Of a stretch of 57,606 nucleotides of DNA, positions 1 through 10,119 are shown one piece after another. Position 1 is the first letter of the stretch; each line of letters starts with the position of its first letter. A model generated the notes under the pieces. The model was given only the letters and a program-made list of their open reading frames with translations. It was not told the origin of the DNA and made no database searches. Location: NCBI GenBank assembly GCA_944391815.1, contig CALXUV010000009.1:1-57606 (forward strand), read 5' to 3'. The translations under genes were made by a program, and so were the position numbers. The stretch is from an uncultured Clostridia bacterium (GTDB lineage Bacteria; Bacillota; Clostridia; Oscillospirales; CAG-272).

Positions 1-32
1 TTTCTTTTCGGCAATTCTTTTTCATTATCCAT
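1..32 (-). CDS. 5' end of an unidentified protein (partial)
   Basis: Only the first ten codons are in the window. On the minus strand an ATG at 32 is preceded by a GGTGATG-like ribosome binding site and, 17 bases further up, by a -10 box at 54-49. The visible residues are MDNEKELPKRK, charged and uninformative. The gene continues off the left edge, so no function can be given. The leader between the inferred transcription start and the ATG is only about ten bases. Confidence 0.6.
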   Translation of the reverse strand, partial: MDNEKELPKR

Positions 33-48
33 TTGCATCACCTACACC

Positions 49-77
49 ATTATAACACAAATCGGCAGAGAAAACAA
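49..77 (-). promoter_or_regulatory. Sigma-A-type promoter inside a repeated hairpin element
   Basis: Reading the minus strand, TTGTTT (77-72) and TATAAT (54-49) are separated by 17 bases and point at the partial gene starting at 32. The -35 box overlaps the loop and one arm of the hairpin at 60-91. A near-identical copy of hairpin plus promoter occurs on the plus strand at 22490-22534. Confidence 0.7.
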
Positions 78-95
78 GTTCTCTGCCGATTTTTT
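60..95 (+). terminator. Perfect hairpin with T-run (terminator-like)
   Basis: Thirteen-base arms at 60-72 and 79-91 are perfectly complementary around a 6-base loop and are followed on the plus strand by a short T-run. Both flanking genes are on the minus strand, so a role in stopping nagA transcription would depend on the weaker T-rich stretch on the other side. The same hairpin carries the promoter of the next gene. Confidence 0.55.
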
Positions 96-281
96 GTGCC
101 TGCCTATTTCTCCGCTAAAAATGCAGAGAGAAATAACCGCGGTTTTTGATATATAAGGTTTTTACACTTTTCCGATAAAAAATATATATTTGAGCGTAAG
201 GATAAAAGTTTTCCTTTTTACAAAAAAGAAGAGACCTCATATTTTTTCCGGAATCTATTAAATCTTATTACACAAACTTAT

Positions 282-1439
282 TTACTCCTTGAACGCAAGC
301 TCTCCGTTTTTATAGACCTCTTTTACGTTAAGAGCACTGTCGCAGACAACTATATCGGCACATAGTCCTTCCTTTAACTGACCTCTTTCACCGTCAACTC
401 CGAGAGTATCGGCATTGTAAAGCGATGCGCAGTTTACCGCCTCATGAAGCGGAACGCCGCTCTCATAAAGATTTCTTACACCTTCGTTAAGTTTAAGAAC
501 GCTTCCGGCTATGGTACCGTCCGGAAGACGGCACTCGTTGCCTTTCAGAGTGAATTTCAGCCCGCCGCTCTCGTAGCTTCCGTCTTTAAGTCCGCATGCA
601 CGCAGACAGTCGGTGATAAGATTCAGCTTGTTTTTCTTTATACGGTATACCGGCTCAAACCATCCTTTGTGCACATGTATCCCGTCGCAAATGAGCTCAC
701 AGCTTACCTTATCCGAGAAAAGCAGTGCCGTGGTTCCGCCGGGTTCTCTGTGAGATATTGAGGGCATGGCGTTGAAAAGATGGGTTGCGTGGGTAACACC
801 GGCATCAATTGCTTTTTGCATTGTTTCGTAGTCGGCAGTAGTGTGTCCCGCAGAAACAATTACCCCGGTTTCAGATGTTATTTCACGTATGGCCTTACAG
901 TTATCGTCGGTTTCGGGTGCGATGGTTATCATTTTTATGATGTCAGAATGCTTTTTCACAAACTCAGCATCAGGCGGATTAATTATGTATTTCGGGTTCT
1001 GTGCTCCCTTCTTTGCCATTGCGATAAAGGGACCTTCGGCGTGCACTCCTATTACCGTTGCGGTGCTGTTTCCGAATTTTGCTTCGCTGTTCTGCCTGTT
1101 CTTTACTTTCCGTGCCGCTTCAAACGCCGCTTCAAGCTCCGCTACCGAAACCGTCATTGTTGTAGGCAGGAACGCCGTCACACCGTTTGCTACTATACCT
1201 TTCGCAACAGATTCGATCGCTTCTTCGGTTCCGTCCGAGCAGTCATAACCGTTATATCCGTGAATGTGCATGTCAATAAGTCCCGGGAGCAGGATTTTTC
1301 CGCTTCCGTCCAAGGTTTCAAGTCCATCTTCAGGCTTATCTGTTATCGCCTCGATTTTATCATCGAAGATGATGGTTTTTCCTTTAAGTACACCTTTTGC
1401 CGTTACGATATCGGCGTTTACAATCTGTTTTCTTGCCAT
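282..1439 (-). CDS. nagA: N-acetylglucosamine-6-phosphate deacetylase
   Basis: 385 aa cytosolic amidohydrolase that removes acetate from GlcNAc-6-P, feeding amino-sugar catabolism and cell-wall recycling. The metal-site motifs of the family are visible: DMHIHG near residue 55, HAEGPF near 130, GHTTADY near 195 and THLFNAMPS near 215. The start at 1439 is chosen because a GGAGGGAT ribosome binding site sits just before it; the open frame runs 21 codons further up without support. No glucosamine-6-P deaminase (nagB) is next to it. argF lies 46 bases upstream on the same strand, so co-transcription is possible although the pathways differ. Confidence 0.95.
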   Translation of the reverse strand: MARKQIVNADIVTAKGVLKGKTIIFDDKIEAITDKPEDGLETLDGSGKILLPGLIDMHIHGYNGYDCSDGTEEAIESVAKGIVANGVTAFLPTTMTVSVAELEAAFEAARKVKNRQNSEAKFGNSTATVIGVHAEGPFIAMAKKGAQNPKYIINPPDAEFVKKHSDIIKMITIAPETDDNCKAIREITSETGVIVSAGHTTADYETMQKAIDAGVTHATHLFNAMPSISHREPGGTTALLFSDKVSCELICDGIHVHKGWFEPVYRIKKNKLNLITDCLRACGLKDGSYESGGLKFTLKGNECRLPDGTIAGSVLKLNEGVRNLYESGVPLHEAVNCASLYNADTLGVDGERGQLKEGLCADIVVCDSALNVKEVYKNGELAFKE

Positions 1440-1485
1440 ACTGATCCCTCCGTTCGTTCTGTTTTGCTGATCCTGAAAATGTAAT

Positions 1486-2475
1486 TCAAAGCGTTGCCGC
1501 AATGACCGCTTTTATAGTATGCATGCGGTTTTCCGCCTCGTCAAAAACTATCGAAGCTTTACTTTCAAACACGCTGTCTGTTACTTCCATTTCCGTTCTT
1601 CCGAACTTCTCACAGACCTTGGCACCCGTTTCGGTTTTGGTATCGTGGAACGCCGGCAGGCAGTGCATAAACACACAGTCAGGGTTACCGGTTGCCGCCA
1701 TCAGCCTGTCGTTTACCTGATACTTTCCGAGTGCTTCTATTCTTTCCTGCCAAACCTCAGCAGGCTCGCCCATTGAAACCCATACATCGGTGTAAATGAC
1801 GTCCGCTCCCTTTACCGCCTCTGTCGGATCCTCAATAAAGTGCAGGCTTGCCCCCGACTCCTTTGCGTAGCTGAGGCTGAGATCTATAAGCTTTTTGTCC
1901 GGAAAATATGCGGACGGCGCACATGCAGTGAAATTCACTCCCATTTTTGCGCAGCCGATCATAAGCGAGTTGCCCATATTGTATCTTGCGTCGCCCATAT
2001 AGACAAAATTAATGCCTTTCAGACGTCCGAAATGCTCCCTTATCGTCAGAAAATCAGCAAGTATCTGCGTCGGGTGAAATTCGTTCGTAAGTCCGTTCCA
2101 TACCGGCACTCCGCTGTATTTAGCTATCTCCTCGACTATCTCCTGCCCGAATCCCCTGTATTCGATTCCGTCAAACATCCTGCCGAGAACGCGCGCGGTA
2201 TCCGCTATGCTTTCCTTTTTTCCTATCTGTGAGCATGACGGATCAAGGTAAGTCGCGGAAATTCCGAGGTCGTGCGCCGCCACCTCAAAGGCACAGCGTG
2301 TACGGGTACTGGTTTTTTCAAATATCAGAACTATGTTCTTTCCCCTGTGCATATCGGTATGGTCGACTCCGTTTTTCTTATCCCTTTTAAGCTCTGCGGC
2401 ATAGTCGATAAGTCCGCCTATCTCTTCGCTTGTGAAATCGATAAGTTTCAGAAAATTTCTGCCTTTAAGGTTCAT
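1486..2475 (-). CDS. argF: Ornithine carbamoyltransferase
   Basis: 329 aa enzyme of arginine biosynthesis (or, run in reverse, the arginine deiminase pathway) that makes citrulline from ornithine and carbamoyl phosphate. Diagnostic motifs are present: STRTR for carbamoyl phosphate, FHPTQ, and HCLPAFHD with the catalytic Cys. The start at 2475 follows an AAAGAGGA ribosome binding site; the upstream in-frame ATG at 2493 has none. No other arg gene is adjacent, so whether it is anabolic or catabolic cannot be told from context. I saw no clear ARG box in the 290 bases upstream. Confidence 0.95.
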   Translation of the reverse strand: MNLKGRNFLKLIDFTSEEIGGLIDYAAELKRDKKNGVDHTDMHRGKNIVLIFEKTSTRTRCAFEVAAHDLGISATYLDPSCSQIGKKESIADTARVLGRMFDGIEYRGFGQEIVEEIAKYSGVPVWNGLTNEFHPTQILADFLTIREHFGRLKGINFVYMGDARYNMGNSLMIGCAKMGVNFTACAPSAYFPDKKLIDLSLSYAKESGASLHFIEDPTEAVKGADVIYTDVWVSMGEPAEVWQERIEALGKYQVNDRLMAATGNPDCVFMHCLPAFHDTKTETGAKVCEKFGRTEMEVTDSVFESKASIVFDEAENRMHTIKAVIAATL

Positions 2476-2767
2476 ATTGTCCTCTTTCCGCACCTTTGGT
2501 GCCTGTAAATTATTTGTATCCTGTTTTGTTGCTGTTTGTTCGCAACCGTTTAACTGTTTTGCAACCGTTTTTTATGTTCTTTATTACTTATCTGCACTTT
2601 TCGCATCGGCTTGAACTTTCGCTGCCGATGCTTTGCCGGTTATATAAAAGGTTAAGTTTTCAGTCCGTTTGATGTAATTCAAAGGCTCATTACATTTTCT
2701 TTACCGGCAAAACCAAAGGGAAAACAGAAATATGCTGTTTTTTCAAAAAAACCGCAAAGTCAGTTTA

Positions 2768-3508
2768 TCAGTTAACGAAAAACTTAAAATATCCGCTTTT
2801 CGGATAATCTGCGGTAAAAATCATTTTTTCTTTGGTTACCGGATGAATAAAGGCGATTTTAACCGAATACAGCGATATGTTTTCGCATTTCAGGCGGCTT
2901 CCGTACTTTCCGTCACCCGCGACCGGCATCCCCCGGGAAGCGAACTGCACCCTTATCTGATGTGTTCTTCCGGTAAACAGTTTTACCCGGACAAGCGAAA
3001 GCGTTTTGCCCTCAGATTCCGCTTTTGACGTTACCCGGAAACTGAGTTTTGCAAATTTTGCGCCTTTTCTCTGCGTTTTTATCGCATACACCTTTCCGTC
3101 CTTCTTCAAAAGGTAATCCGTCATTTCGCCATCGTCTGGACAGTCGCCGGAAACCACCGCCGCATATTCCTTTTCAAACAAAGCTTTTACCGGATTTTCC
3201 ACGTCCTTGGGAGATCCGTCCTTGTTTTTAGCTGTCGGCAAACCGTTTTTTCTGCCCTGAGAAAGCTCTCCCGAAAGAAAAGCCGCCGCTTTCTTATTAA
3301 GTGCGAAAACCATCAGTCCTCCGACAGGTCTGTCAAGTCTGTGAACGGGGTATACGGGTTTGCCGTATTGTTCCGACAAAATTTCGGTAAGTCCCTTTTC
3401 GTTGCTTAAATCCGACTGCGAAAGCACGCCTGCGGGTTTTATGCAGACGGTAACATCGCTGTCTTTATAGACGGTCACAATATCTGAGGTGTGATCTTCC
3501 TTTATCAT
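2768..3508 (-). CDS. RluA-family RNA pseudouridine synthase
   Basis: 246 aa enzyme converting uridine to pseudouridine in rRNA or tRNA. The catalytic motif HRLDRPVGG is present about residue 56, with Asp as nucleophile, and GRTHQIRVQ near 180 is the conserved C-terminal family motif. There is no N-terminal S4 domain, which fits the short RluA/RluC-like single-domain type. The start is supported by a GGAGAG site. The RNA position modified cannot be assigned from sequence. A neighbour relation with proA (107 bases upstream) has no obvious functional meaning. Confidence 0.88.
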   Translation of the reverse strand: MIKEDHTSDIVTVYKDSDVTVCIKPAGVLSQSDLSNEKGLTEILSEQYGKPVYPVHRLDRPVGGLMVFALNKKAAAFLSGELSQGRKNGLPTAKNKDGSPKDVENPVKALFEKEYAAVVSGDCPDDGEMTDYLLKKDGKVYAIKTQRKGAKFAKLSFRVTSKAESEGKTLSLVRVKLFTGRTHQIRVQFASRGMPVAGDGKYGSRLKCENISLYSVKIAFIHPVTKEKMIFTADYPKSGYFKFFVN

Positions 3509-3615
3509 ATAACTCTCCGCTTAAAAACGCTTTCCGGGGATAATCGGGTTTCAGTCAAAAATGTTTTTGCCTTGACGATTCTTTATTTGCCGATTTTTCG
3601 GTTTACGGGTGCCGT

Positions 3616-4866
3616 TTATCTTATCTGCCCGTCACCCTCGACCACATATTTCACAGTCGTCAGCTGTTTAAGACCCATAGGTCCTCTTGCGTGCAATTTC
3701 TGCGTTGATATACCTATTTCAGCACCCATTCCGAACTCGCCGCCGTCGGTAAATCTCGTTGAGGCATTGACATAAACAGCCGCCGCATCTGTTTCACGGC
3801 AGAATCTCCTTGCGTTCTGAAGATTTTCCGTCATTATCGCCTCGCTGTGTCCGGTTGTGTATTTCTTGATATGCGCTATCGCCTCGCCTACATCCTTTAC
3901 GACTTTTACGGCAATTATATAATCGTTGAACTCGGTTTCGTAATCGTTTTCACTTGCCGGTACGGCTTTGGAAAGAATACGGCAGGTTTTGTCACATCCT
4001 CTTATCTCGACATTCCATTTGCTTACAGCTTCTGCGTACATCGGCAAAAACTTGTCGGCGACTTTTTCGTTTACCAGCATAGTTTCAACGGCATTGCAAA
4101 CCGAAGGTCTGGACACCTTGGCATTGACCGCCACACGCAGAGACTTTTCAAGGTCTGCGCTCTCGTCTATGTAAATGTGGCAGTTGCCGGCGCCGGTTTC
4201 AATTACCGGAACCTTAGCTTCCTTTACCACCGCGTTTATAAGTCCTTTTCCGCCCCTCGGGATGAGGACGTCGATTTTGCCGACTGCGTTCATAAGTGCT
4301 TTTGTCGCTTCCCTGTCGGTGCTGTCTATCAGCTGAATAACCTCGCTGCCAAAGGAAAATTCCCCGATTGCGTCCTTCATTATTTTCATTATGGCACGGT
4401 TGGTATTTATTGCTTCCTTGCCGCCTTTCAGCACTGCTGCGTTTCCGCTTTTGAGGCACAGTGCCGCCGCATCAGCCGTTACATTCGGTCTTGCCTCGTA
4501 AATTATACCTATTACGCCGATCGGCACATTTATTACGCTTATTTTGAGTCCGTTAGGTCTTGTGCTGACGCTTCCCTCTCCGCAGGGATCCGGAAGCATC
4601 ACCAGCTTTTCCGTCGCCTTGGCAATTCCTTCGATACGCTCTTCGTTGAGCATCAGTCTGTCTCTCATAGTTTTCGGAACGCCGTTTGTCTCAGCCAGCT
4701 CAAGGTCTTTGCGGTTTTCTTCCAGAATATATCCGGATTTCTCCCGAAGAGCAGAAGCTATCTTCATAAGAGCCCGGTTTTTTTCGTCCGTTTGTGCGTA
4801 AGCCAGCACAGCACCGGCTTCTTTTGCTTTATCGCAAAGCCCGAAAACATATTCCGTGATTTCCAT
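3616..4866 (-). CDS. proA: Gamma-glutamyl phosphate reductase
   Basis: 416 aa NADPH-dependent enzyme, second step of proline synthesis: glutamyl-5-phosphate to glutamate semialdehyde. It belongs to the aldehyde-dehydrogenase superfamily; the catalytic Cys is in RPSVCNAVETML (about residue 257), and the cofactor-binding stretch around IIYEARPNVTADAAAL and KGGKEA is typical. Length is normal for ProA. proB (glutamate 5-kinase) is not adjacent, although proBA pairs are common. The ATG follows an AGGAGA site. The next gene upstream (the permease) ends 30 bases before it. Confidence 0.95.
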   Translation of the reverse strand: MEITEYVFGLCDKAKEAGAVLAYAQTDEKNRALMKIASALREKSGYILEENRKDLELAETNGVPKTMRDRLMLNEERIEGIAKATEKLVMLPDPCGEGSVSTRPNGLKISVINVPIGVIGIIYEARPNVTADAAALCLKSGNAAVLKGGKEAINTNRAIMKIMKDAIGEFSFGSEVIQLIDSTDREATKALMNAVGKIDVLIPRGGKGLINAVVKEAKVPVIETGAGNCHIYIDESADLEKSLRVAVNAKVSRPSVCNAVETMLVNEKVADKFLPMYAEAVSKWNVEIRGCDKTCRILSKAVPASENDYETEFNDYIIAVKVVKDVGEAIAHIKKYTTGHSEAIMTENLQNARRFCRETDAAAVYVNASTRFTDGGEFGMGAEIGISTQKLHARGPMGLKQLTTVKYVVEGDGQIR

Positions 4867-4896
4867 AATCTGTTTTTCTCCTCTTTTATTTTACAT

Positions 4897-6597
4897 TCAC
4901 AGCTCGTCACCGAATGTCATCTGCCAGGGCTCGTCTTCCGGATCTGCCGGGAGACGTCGCCGGTCGGTTTCCTCTGTCTGTACCGTTTTCTTATATTCTG
5001 TCTCAGCTGTACCTGGTGCATTTTCCCGATTTGTCTTTCCGTCAGATTCTGTACCGTTCTTTAAACCGTTACTGTCGGCTGTTTCAGCCTGTTCCGCTGA
5101 ACTGTTTTTTACTTCATGGGAATTTGCGTTTGCTCCCGCATCCGTTGCGGTCTTGACTGCTTCTTCTCGTTCTTTACCGAATGATCTGGAATTTACTCCT
5201 GACCTTTTTCTGCTGTTTTGGGATTTATTTGCCTTTGCCGTTTTGTTTCTTTTGTTCTGTTTCTGCTTTTTTACAGGTTCAGAGCCGCCTAAAGCATCAA
5301 AGCTCTCTTCATCTGACTGAACGGGATAACCGTTTTCATCTGTAACCGGTTCTTCTTCAGTCTGCCGCACGCTTTTTGTTATTTTTTTCAGATTTTCCGT
5401 TACCGTTTTTGTAAAACTCTTATCCGACTTCTGCTGTTCCTCCAAATACTCCTTTTCATATTTTGCTATCTCTTCGTGCTGTCCTCTCTTTTGCAGGCAG
5501 AATCTCATAAGCTTTCCGAACACGTCGTAAATCACGGCAAAAATCGGAACTCCTATTATCATTCCGACAAATCCGAAAAGTCCTCCGAACAGCAGTATTG
5601 CAAACAGCACCCAGAAGCTCGGCAGTCCTGTATTGCTTCCGATTATTTTCGGGGCGAGTATATTTCCGTCAACCTGCTGGATCAGAACCATCATCACTAT
5701 AAACAATACTGCCTTTATCGGTGAAGCTGTACAGATTATCAGTGCCGACGGGAACATTCCGATGTACGGTCCGAAAAACGGTATGATATTGGTTACGCCC
5801 ACAATAAACGAAACCAGCATGCCGTACGGCATTTTCAAAAATGTGCACCCGATGAAGCATACAACTCCGACAATTGTGCTGTCGATTATGCTTCCGACAA
5901 AATATTTTGAGAACATCCTGTCCGCAAACGCAGCTTCTCCGATTATCAGATCGGCGGTCTTGCGGTCGAAAACACTTTTTACCATCAGCTTTGCCTGGGC
6001 TCCGAGCTTTTTACGGCTGCTCAGGACATATATCGACACTATAAATCCAACTATTATATTGAATATGAAAGTCAGCGTATTTATAATGCCGCTTATCATT
6101 CCTCCGGCAAGGGACGTCACCCATTCCAGCACCTTTTGTTTGTTCTGATTCCAGTACTCGCTGAGTTCTTTTGAGAAAATATTATAGTATTTTAGCAACG
6201 TTTCGTTGCCTTCGAGAATTTCGTTTACATAGTCGTTAAGCGTTGAAAGTATTCCCGGAATATTGTTGACAATATTAATCATACTGAAAATAAGTGAAGG
6301 AAGCACCGCCGCAAGGAAAATATAGATTATTATCGCCCATGTTATGTATGTGGCGACAATTCCCGAATAATGCGCTATTTTCTTACTTTTCGGTATGCTT
6401 AATTTTTTGACTGCCAAACGGTAGAAAAGCCGGGTATAGACATTGCACATCGGTTTGAATATGTAGGCAATGCATGCTCCGTATATTATAGGTCTTATGG
6501 AGTTATATGCAAAGGAAAGGGCGACAACCGCAGCTGCGGCTATCACGAAAAAAACAATTATTATTATGTTGTATAGTTTTTTGTGATTAGTAGTCAT
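4897..6597 (-). CDS. AI-2E family transporter / PerM-like permease with long charged tail
   Basis: 566 aa polytopic membrane protein of the AI-2 exporter/PerM/YrrI family. About eight hydrophobic segments span residues 10-360, with the conserved late block around FFGPYIGMFPSALI and GLFGFVGMIIGVP. The last 190 or so residues are a Lys/Glu/Asp-rich, probably disordered cytoplasmic tail, much longer than in typical members. The start at 6597 is preceded by GAAAGGAAAAG. The substrate is not known from sequence. Members of this family often lie near mltG/U32 genes in Firmicutes, as here. Confidence 0.85.
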   Translation of the reverse strand: MTTNHKKLYNIIIIVFFVIAAAAVVALSFAYNSIRPIIYGACIAYIFKPMCNVYTRLFYRLAVKKLSIPKSKKIAHYSGIVATYITWAIIIYIFLAAVLPSLIFSMINIVNNIPGILSTLNDYVNEILEGNETLLKYYNIFSKELSEYWNQNKQKVLEWVTSLAGGMISGIINTLTFIFNIIVGFIVSIYVLSSRKKLGAQAKLMVKSVFDRKTADLIIGEAAFADRMFSKYFVGSIIDSTIVGVVCFIGCTFLKMPYGMLVSFIVGVTNIIPFFGPYIGMFPSALIICTASPIKAVLFIVMMVLIQQVDGNILAPKIIGSNTGLPSFWVLFAILLFGGLFGFVGMIIGVPIFAVIYDVFGKLMRFCLQKRGQHEEIAKYEKEYLEEQQKSDKSFTKTVTENLKKITKSVRQTEEEPVTDENGYPVQSDEESFDALGGSEPVKKQKQNKRNKTAKANKSQNSRKRSGVNSRSFGKEREEAVKTATDAGANANSHEVKNSSAEQAETADSNGLKNGTESDGKTNRENAPGTAETEYKKTVQTEETDRRRLPADPEDEPWQMTFGDEL

Positions 6598-6727
6598 TGC
6601 TTTTCCTTTCGTAATGCCTTGCCGGCAGTGCATTTTCGTTTTCTTTAAGTGTTTCCGTACCGCCGGTTTGGTTTACTCTTTATTTTATGCCGCCGTAAAA
6701 AACGGTTTCAGTTCAGATAGATGGCAC

Positions 6728-7975
6728 TTAAAATTCCCGTTCTGACGCCGCCCGCAGTATCGAGTACGGTTTTGCTTCTGACGGCACCTTTATATCAAAT
6801 ATCATTTTCGGGTGAGGTACTGACTCTGTTTTTTCTCCGTTTTCCGTGTATATTTCACTAACGGTAAATCTTTCTGTCCTCATATCAGGGGTAACAAGCT
6901 CGACGGTGTCTCCGGCGCAAAACTTGTTTTTCTGCATAAACCTTGCCATCTGCTTTTCTTTATCGTATCCGATGCAAAGTCCCAGCGCCGACTGCTCCTT
7001 GATGTAACCCGGAGTACGGCAAATGTTGAATTTATCGGTATAACCGCCGAAAAAGAATCCGGTGCAGTATTCCCTGTGGCAAACGCTTTCAAGCTGACTT
7101 GCAAGCGTTTTGTCAAACTTGTAGCTAACCGGATCATTAAACCATGCGTCGATTGCCTTACGGTATACGCCTGTTACAATTCCGGCATAGCAGCTGCTTT
7201 TCATTCTGCCCTCTATTTTGAAACTGGCAGCCCCGCTTTCAATCAGCTCGGGAATATGCTCGATCATGCAGAGATCCCTTGAACTGAACGTCATCGTCTC
7301 GCCGCCGCTTTCTTCTATAACCAGCCTTTCTCCGGGTCTTTTTACCTCTTCGATCTCCGCCACTCTGTACTCCCATCTGCAAGGCTGAGCACATGCTCCG
7401 TGGTTTGCGTCACGTCCTGTCAGGTAGTTTGATAACAGGCATCTTCCGCTGTACGCCACGCACATTGAACCGTGTATGAAAATCTCGGTTTCACCTTTTC
7501 CGTCAAGCTCGCTGTTTATCCTTTTGATTTCGTTCAGACTCAGCTCCCTTGCCAGCACAATTCTTTCGGCTCCGAGTTTTTGCCACTCACGGCAGGTTCT
7601 TGTACTTACCGTGCTTGCCTGTGTGGAAATATGAAGCGGGATTTTCGGAACGGTTTCTTTTGCCGTCATAAACACGCCGAGATCCGATACTATAAGCGCA
7701 TCAACTCCGGCTTTTTCCAGTTCTTTTAAGTACACTGTCAGTTTTTCGTACTCGTCGGTCCTGGGCATAACGTTGACGGTTACATAAACCTTTACGCCGC
7801 GCTGATGACAGTAGCTGACAGCCTCCTCTATTTCCGATGTTTCAAAGTTATCCGCCATTGAACGCATTCCGAAAAATCTGCCGGCAAGGTATACGGCGTC
7901 AGCGCCAAACGTAGCAGCAACTTTCAGTTTTTCCATATTTCCCGCCGGGGCGAGCAGTTCCGGTTTTTTTCGCAT
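6728..7975 (-). CDS. Peptidase U32-family protein (YrrO/TrhP-like)
   Basis: 415 aa. Opens with ELLAPAGNMEKLKVA, the hallmark of U32 proteins, and has the central Cys cluster (SMCVAYSGRC and GACAQPCRW, residues about 165-195) that in TrhP/RlhA relatives is tied to an Fe-S cluster and RNA hydroxylation. Family knowledge suggests a role in tRNA 5-hydroxyuridine formation, using prephenate, rather than proteolysis; this is inference. A U32 gene close to mltG matches the yrrL-yrrN-yrrO arrangement of Bacillus. The ribosome binding site is GGGAGAA. Confidence 0.88.
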   Translation of the reverse strand: MRKKPELLAPAGNMEKLKVAATFGADAVYLAGRFFGMRSMADNFETSEIEEAVSYCHQRGVKVYVTVNVMPRTDEYEKLTVYLKELEKAGVDALIVSDLGVFMTAKETVPKIPLHISTQASTVSTRTCREWQKLGAERIVLARELSLNEIKRINSELDGKGETEIFIHGSMCVAYSGRCLLSNYLTGRDANHGACAQPCRWEYRVAEIEEVKRPGERLVIEESGGETMTFSSRDLCMIEHIPELIESGAASFKIEGRMKSSCYAGIVTGVYRKAIDAWFNDPVSYKFDKTLASQLESVCHREYCTGFFFGGYTDKFNICRTPGYIKEQSALGLCIGYDKEKQMARFMQKNKFCAGDTVELVTPDMRTERFTVSEIYTENGEKTESVPHPKMIFDIKVPSEAKPYSILRAASEREF

Positions 7976-8109
7976 ATCTTCTCCCTTTTATGTAGCCTTG
8001 GTGCTTTTTATTTTTTCAGCTCCGAGGCAATATATTTAAGTATGTAACCCCTTAAGGGGGGTGTTTTCGCAACATCTTTTAGAGCAGTCCCGTTATTTAG
8101 TCGCCTGCA

Positions 8110-9144
8110 TTACTGATTTTTTATTCTGGCAAGATTTTTCATGTGCGTTGCATAATCACTTGCGTAAAGAACCGAGCCGTCCTTACAAGTAACAAAATAG
8201 CAGTAGGACGTTTTTTCCGGATAGATGGCATACGATATCGCATTGAGGTCCGGACTGGATATCGGGGACGGCGGAAGACCTTTATACTTGTAAGTGTTGT
8301 ATTTGCTGTCAAGGTTCTTGTCCTCCGGTTTCATTTCTCTGCCGAGCTCATAGACAAGCGTCGCGTCACTTTGGAGCAGACCGGAAAAAATCGGACTCTT
8401 CATTCTGTTGTGAAAAACAGAGGAAATTTTCGGATAGTCCTTTACGAATTTTCCCTCTTTTATTATCATAGATGCAAGAGTTACCGCCTCATCATAGCTA
8501 AGTCCTACTTTTTTGCACGCCGCACGGTAACGTGAGTCGAATTTGTCATCGAAATTGCTGAGCATTTTATTTACAACCGAGTGAGCTGAGGAGTCTGAGT
8601 AGAAAAAGTAGGTATCGGGATAGAGGTAACCTTCAAGACGGTATTTCCTGCCGTCAGGCAATGCGCTTACAAAGTCGTACTCAGAAAAATCGCCGTTCTG
8701 TATTTCTTCGGTCAGTTCCTCCTCCGAACAAATTCCGTAATCCTCGCAAATTATCTTGATTATGTCCTTTACCGTACTTCCTTCCGGTATTGTTACCTTT
8801 ACCTGAATCCTTTTTACTTTATCCCCGACACTCAGTATCCTGTGTATGCCGTCAAAACCGCTTCCGAGCGGTATATCGTAACTTCCGGGCTCGGTACTTT
8901 CAAAATCTTTATTCCTTAGTTTCAGGTATGTCTTGAACCAGAGTTTGCTGGTAATAAGTCCGTTTTCTTTGAGTTTATCTGCAAGCGAGTCGGTATCCGG
9001 TTTATCAGTCAGTTCAATTGTTACTGTTCCTTCCGGTTTTGTTAGCGCAAAAGCATCACAAGCAAGAAACATCAGCACAAGCGACAGCAAAAGTCCCGAA
9101 CCTGCGCATATCAAAAAATATTTGAACGTGAATATCTTCTTCAT
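8110..9144 (-). CDS. mltG: Endolytic murein transglycosylase MltG
   Basis: 344 aa inner-membrane enzyme that cleaves nascent peptidoglycan strands and so sets glycan length. One N-terminal transmembrane segment (about residues 8-28) is followed by a LysM-like region and the YceG catalytic domain; the catalytic Glu is in ASMIIKEG (about residue 227) and the QSDATLVYELG and YKGLPPSPISSP motifs are conserved. The ribosome binding site is weak (AAAAG). Upstream lies repeat cluster 1, so its promoter must be inside or at the edge of that cluster. The U32 gene follows 134 bases downstream. Confidence 0.93.
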   Translation of the reverse strand: MKKIFTFKYFLICAGSGLLLSLVLMFLACDAFALTKPEGTVTIELTDKPDTDSLADKLKENGLITSKLWFKTYLKLRNKDFESTEPGSYDIPLGSGFDGIHRILSVGDKVKRIQVKVTIPEGSTVKDIIKIICEDYGICSEEELTEEIQNGDFSEYDFVSALPDGRKYRLEGYLYPDTYFFYSDSSAHSVVNKMLSNFDDKFDSRYRAACKKVGLSYDEAVTLASMIIKEGKFVKDYPKISSVFHNRMKSPIFSGLLQSDATLVYELGREMKPEDKNLDSKYNTYKYKGLPPSPISSPDLNAISYAIYPEKTSYCYFVTCKDGSVLYASDYATHMKNLARIKNQ

Positions 9145-9170
9145 TTCTTTTACAACTCAATTAATGAACA

Positions 9171-10108
9171 CACTTACTTTTTTGAAAAAAAGTAAGCAAA
9201 AACTTCCCGCTTTTTGAAAAAAAGCTTAGCAAAAACTTCCCGCTTTTTGAAAAAAAGCTTGGCAAAAACTTCTCTACATTGGTTTTGTTGAAATACTTTT
9301 AATTTGCGTAAAATTGTTCTTCAATCTCGCCCACAAATAGCAAAATCCACCTTAAACCTGACCGCGGAAAAACTTCTCTACATTGGATTTATTGAATTAC
9401 TTTTTATTTGCGTAAAATCACTGTTCAATCTCTCCCCCGCTTTTGAAAAAAGCTTAGCAAAAACTTCCCTACATTGGTTTTGTTGAAATACTTTTCATTT
9501 ACGTAAAATTAATGTTCAATCTCTCCCCCCGCTTTTTGAAAAAAGCTTGGCAAAAACTTCTCTACATTGGATTTATTGAATTACTTTTTATTTGCGTGAA
9601 ATTGTAGTTCAGTCTCTTTCAAAAACAACAAAGCTTGCCTCGATCCTGTTTGTGGGAAACTATTGTTAATATGATCCTTAAACAACAAAACTTATATCAA
9701 ATTCGTTTTACAAAAAACTTCTCTACATTGGTTTTGTGGGAAGACTTTTCATTTACGTAAAATTGTTCTTCAATCTCGCCCACAAATAGCAAAAACCACA
9801 TCAAACCTGACCGTGGGAAAACTTCTCTACATTGGTTTTGTGGAAATACTTTTCATTTACGTAAAATTAATGTTCAATCTCTCCCCTAAACAGCAAAAAC
9901 CACATCAAACCCGATCGCGAGAAAAGTTTTTTGCCTACTTTTTTTCAAAAAAGTAGGAGCTTGGCAAAAACTTCTCTACATTGGATTTGTGGAAAGGCTT
10001 ATTATTTACGTAAAATTGTTGTTAAGTCTAACCCACAAACGATGAAACCTACTTCAAACCTGATCGCAAGAAAAGTTTTTGAAAAAAAAAAAAAAAAAAG
10101 CGGGGGGG
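9171..10108 (+). repeat. Repeat cluster 1 (about 7 units, forward)
   Basis: The whole gap between the cyclo-ligase gene and mltG is filled by repeat units. Each unit starts with an ACTTCTCTACATTGG-like block, continues through TTTGCGTAAAAT and GTTCAATCT blocks and ends in GACCGCGAGAAAAG. Short hairpins of the AGCTTTTTTC/GAAAAAAGC and CCTAC/GTAGG types separate the units. A variant stretch at 9591-9725 is almost identical to the reverse complement of 33763-33899. The cluster ends in an 18-A run followed by eight Gs (10082-10107). No coding region is credible inside. Confidence 0.9.
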
Positions 10109-10119
10109 GAGAAGTAATA

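Noticed and set aside
1264-1470. Plus-strand frames opposite nagA, argF and other genes
   Set aside because: Antisense shadows of well-identified genes without ribosome binding sites.
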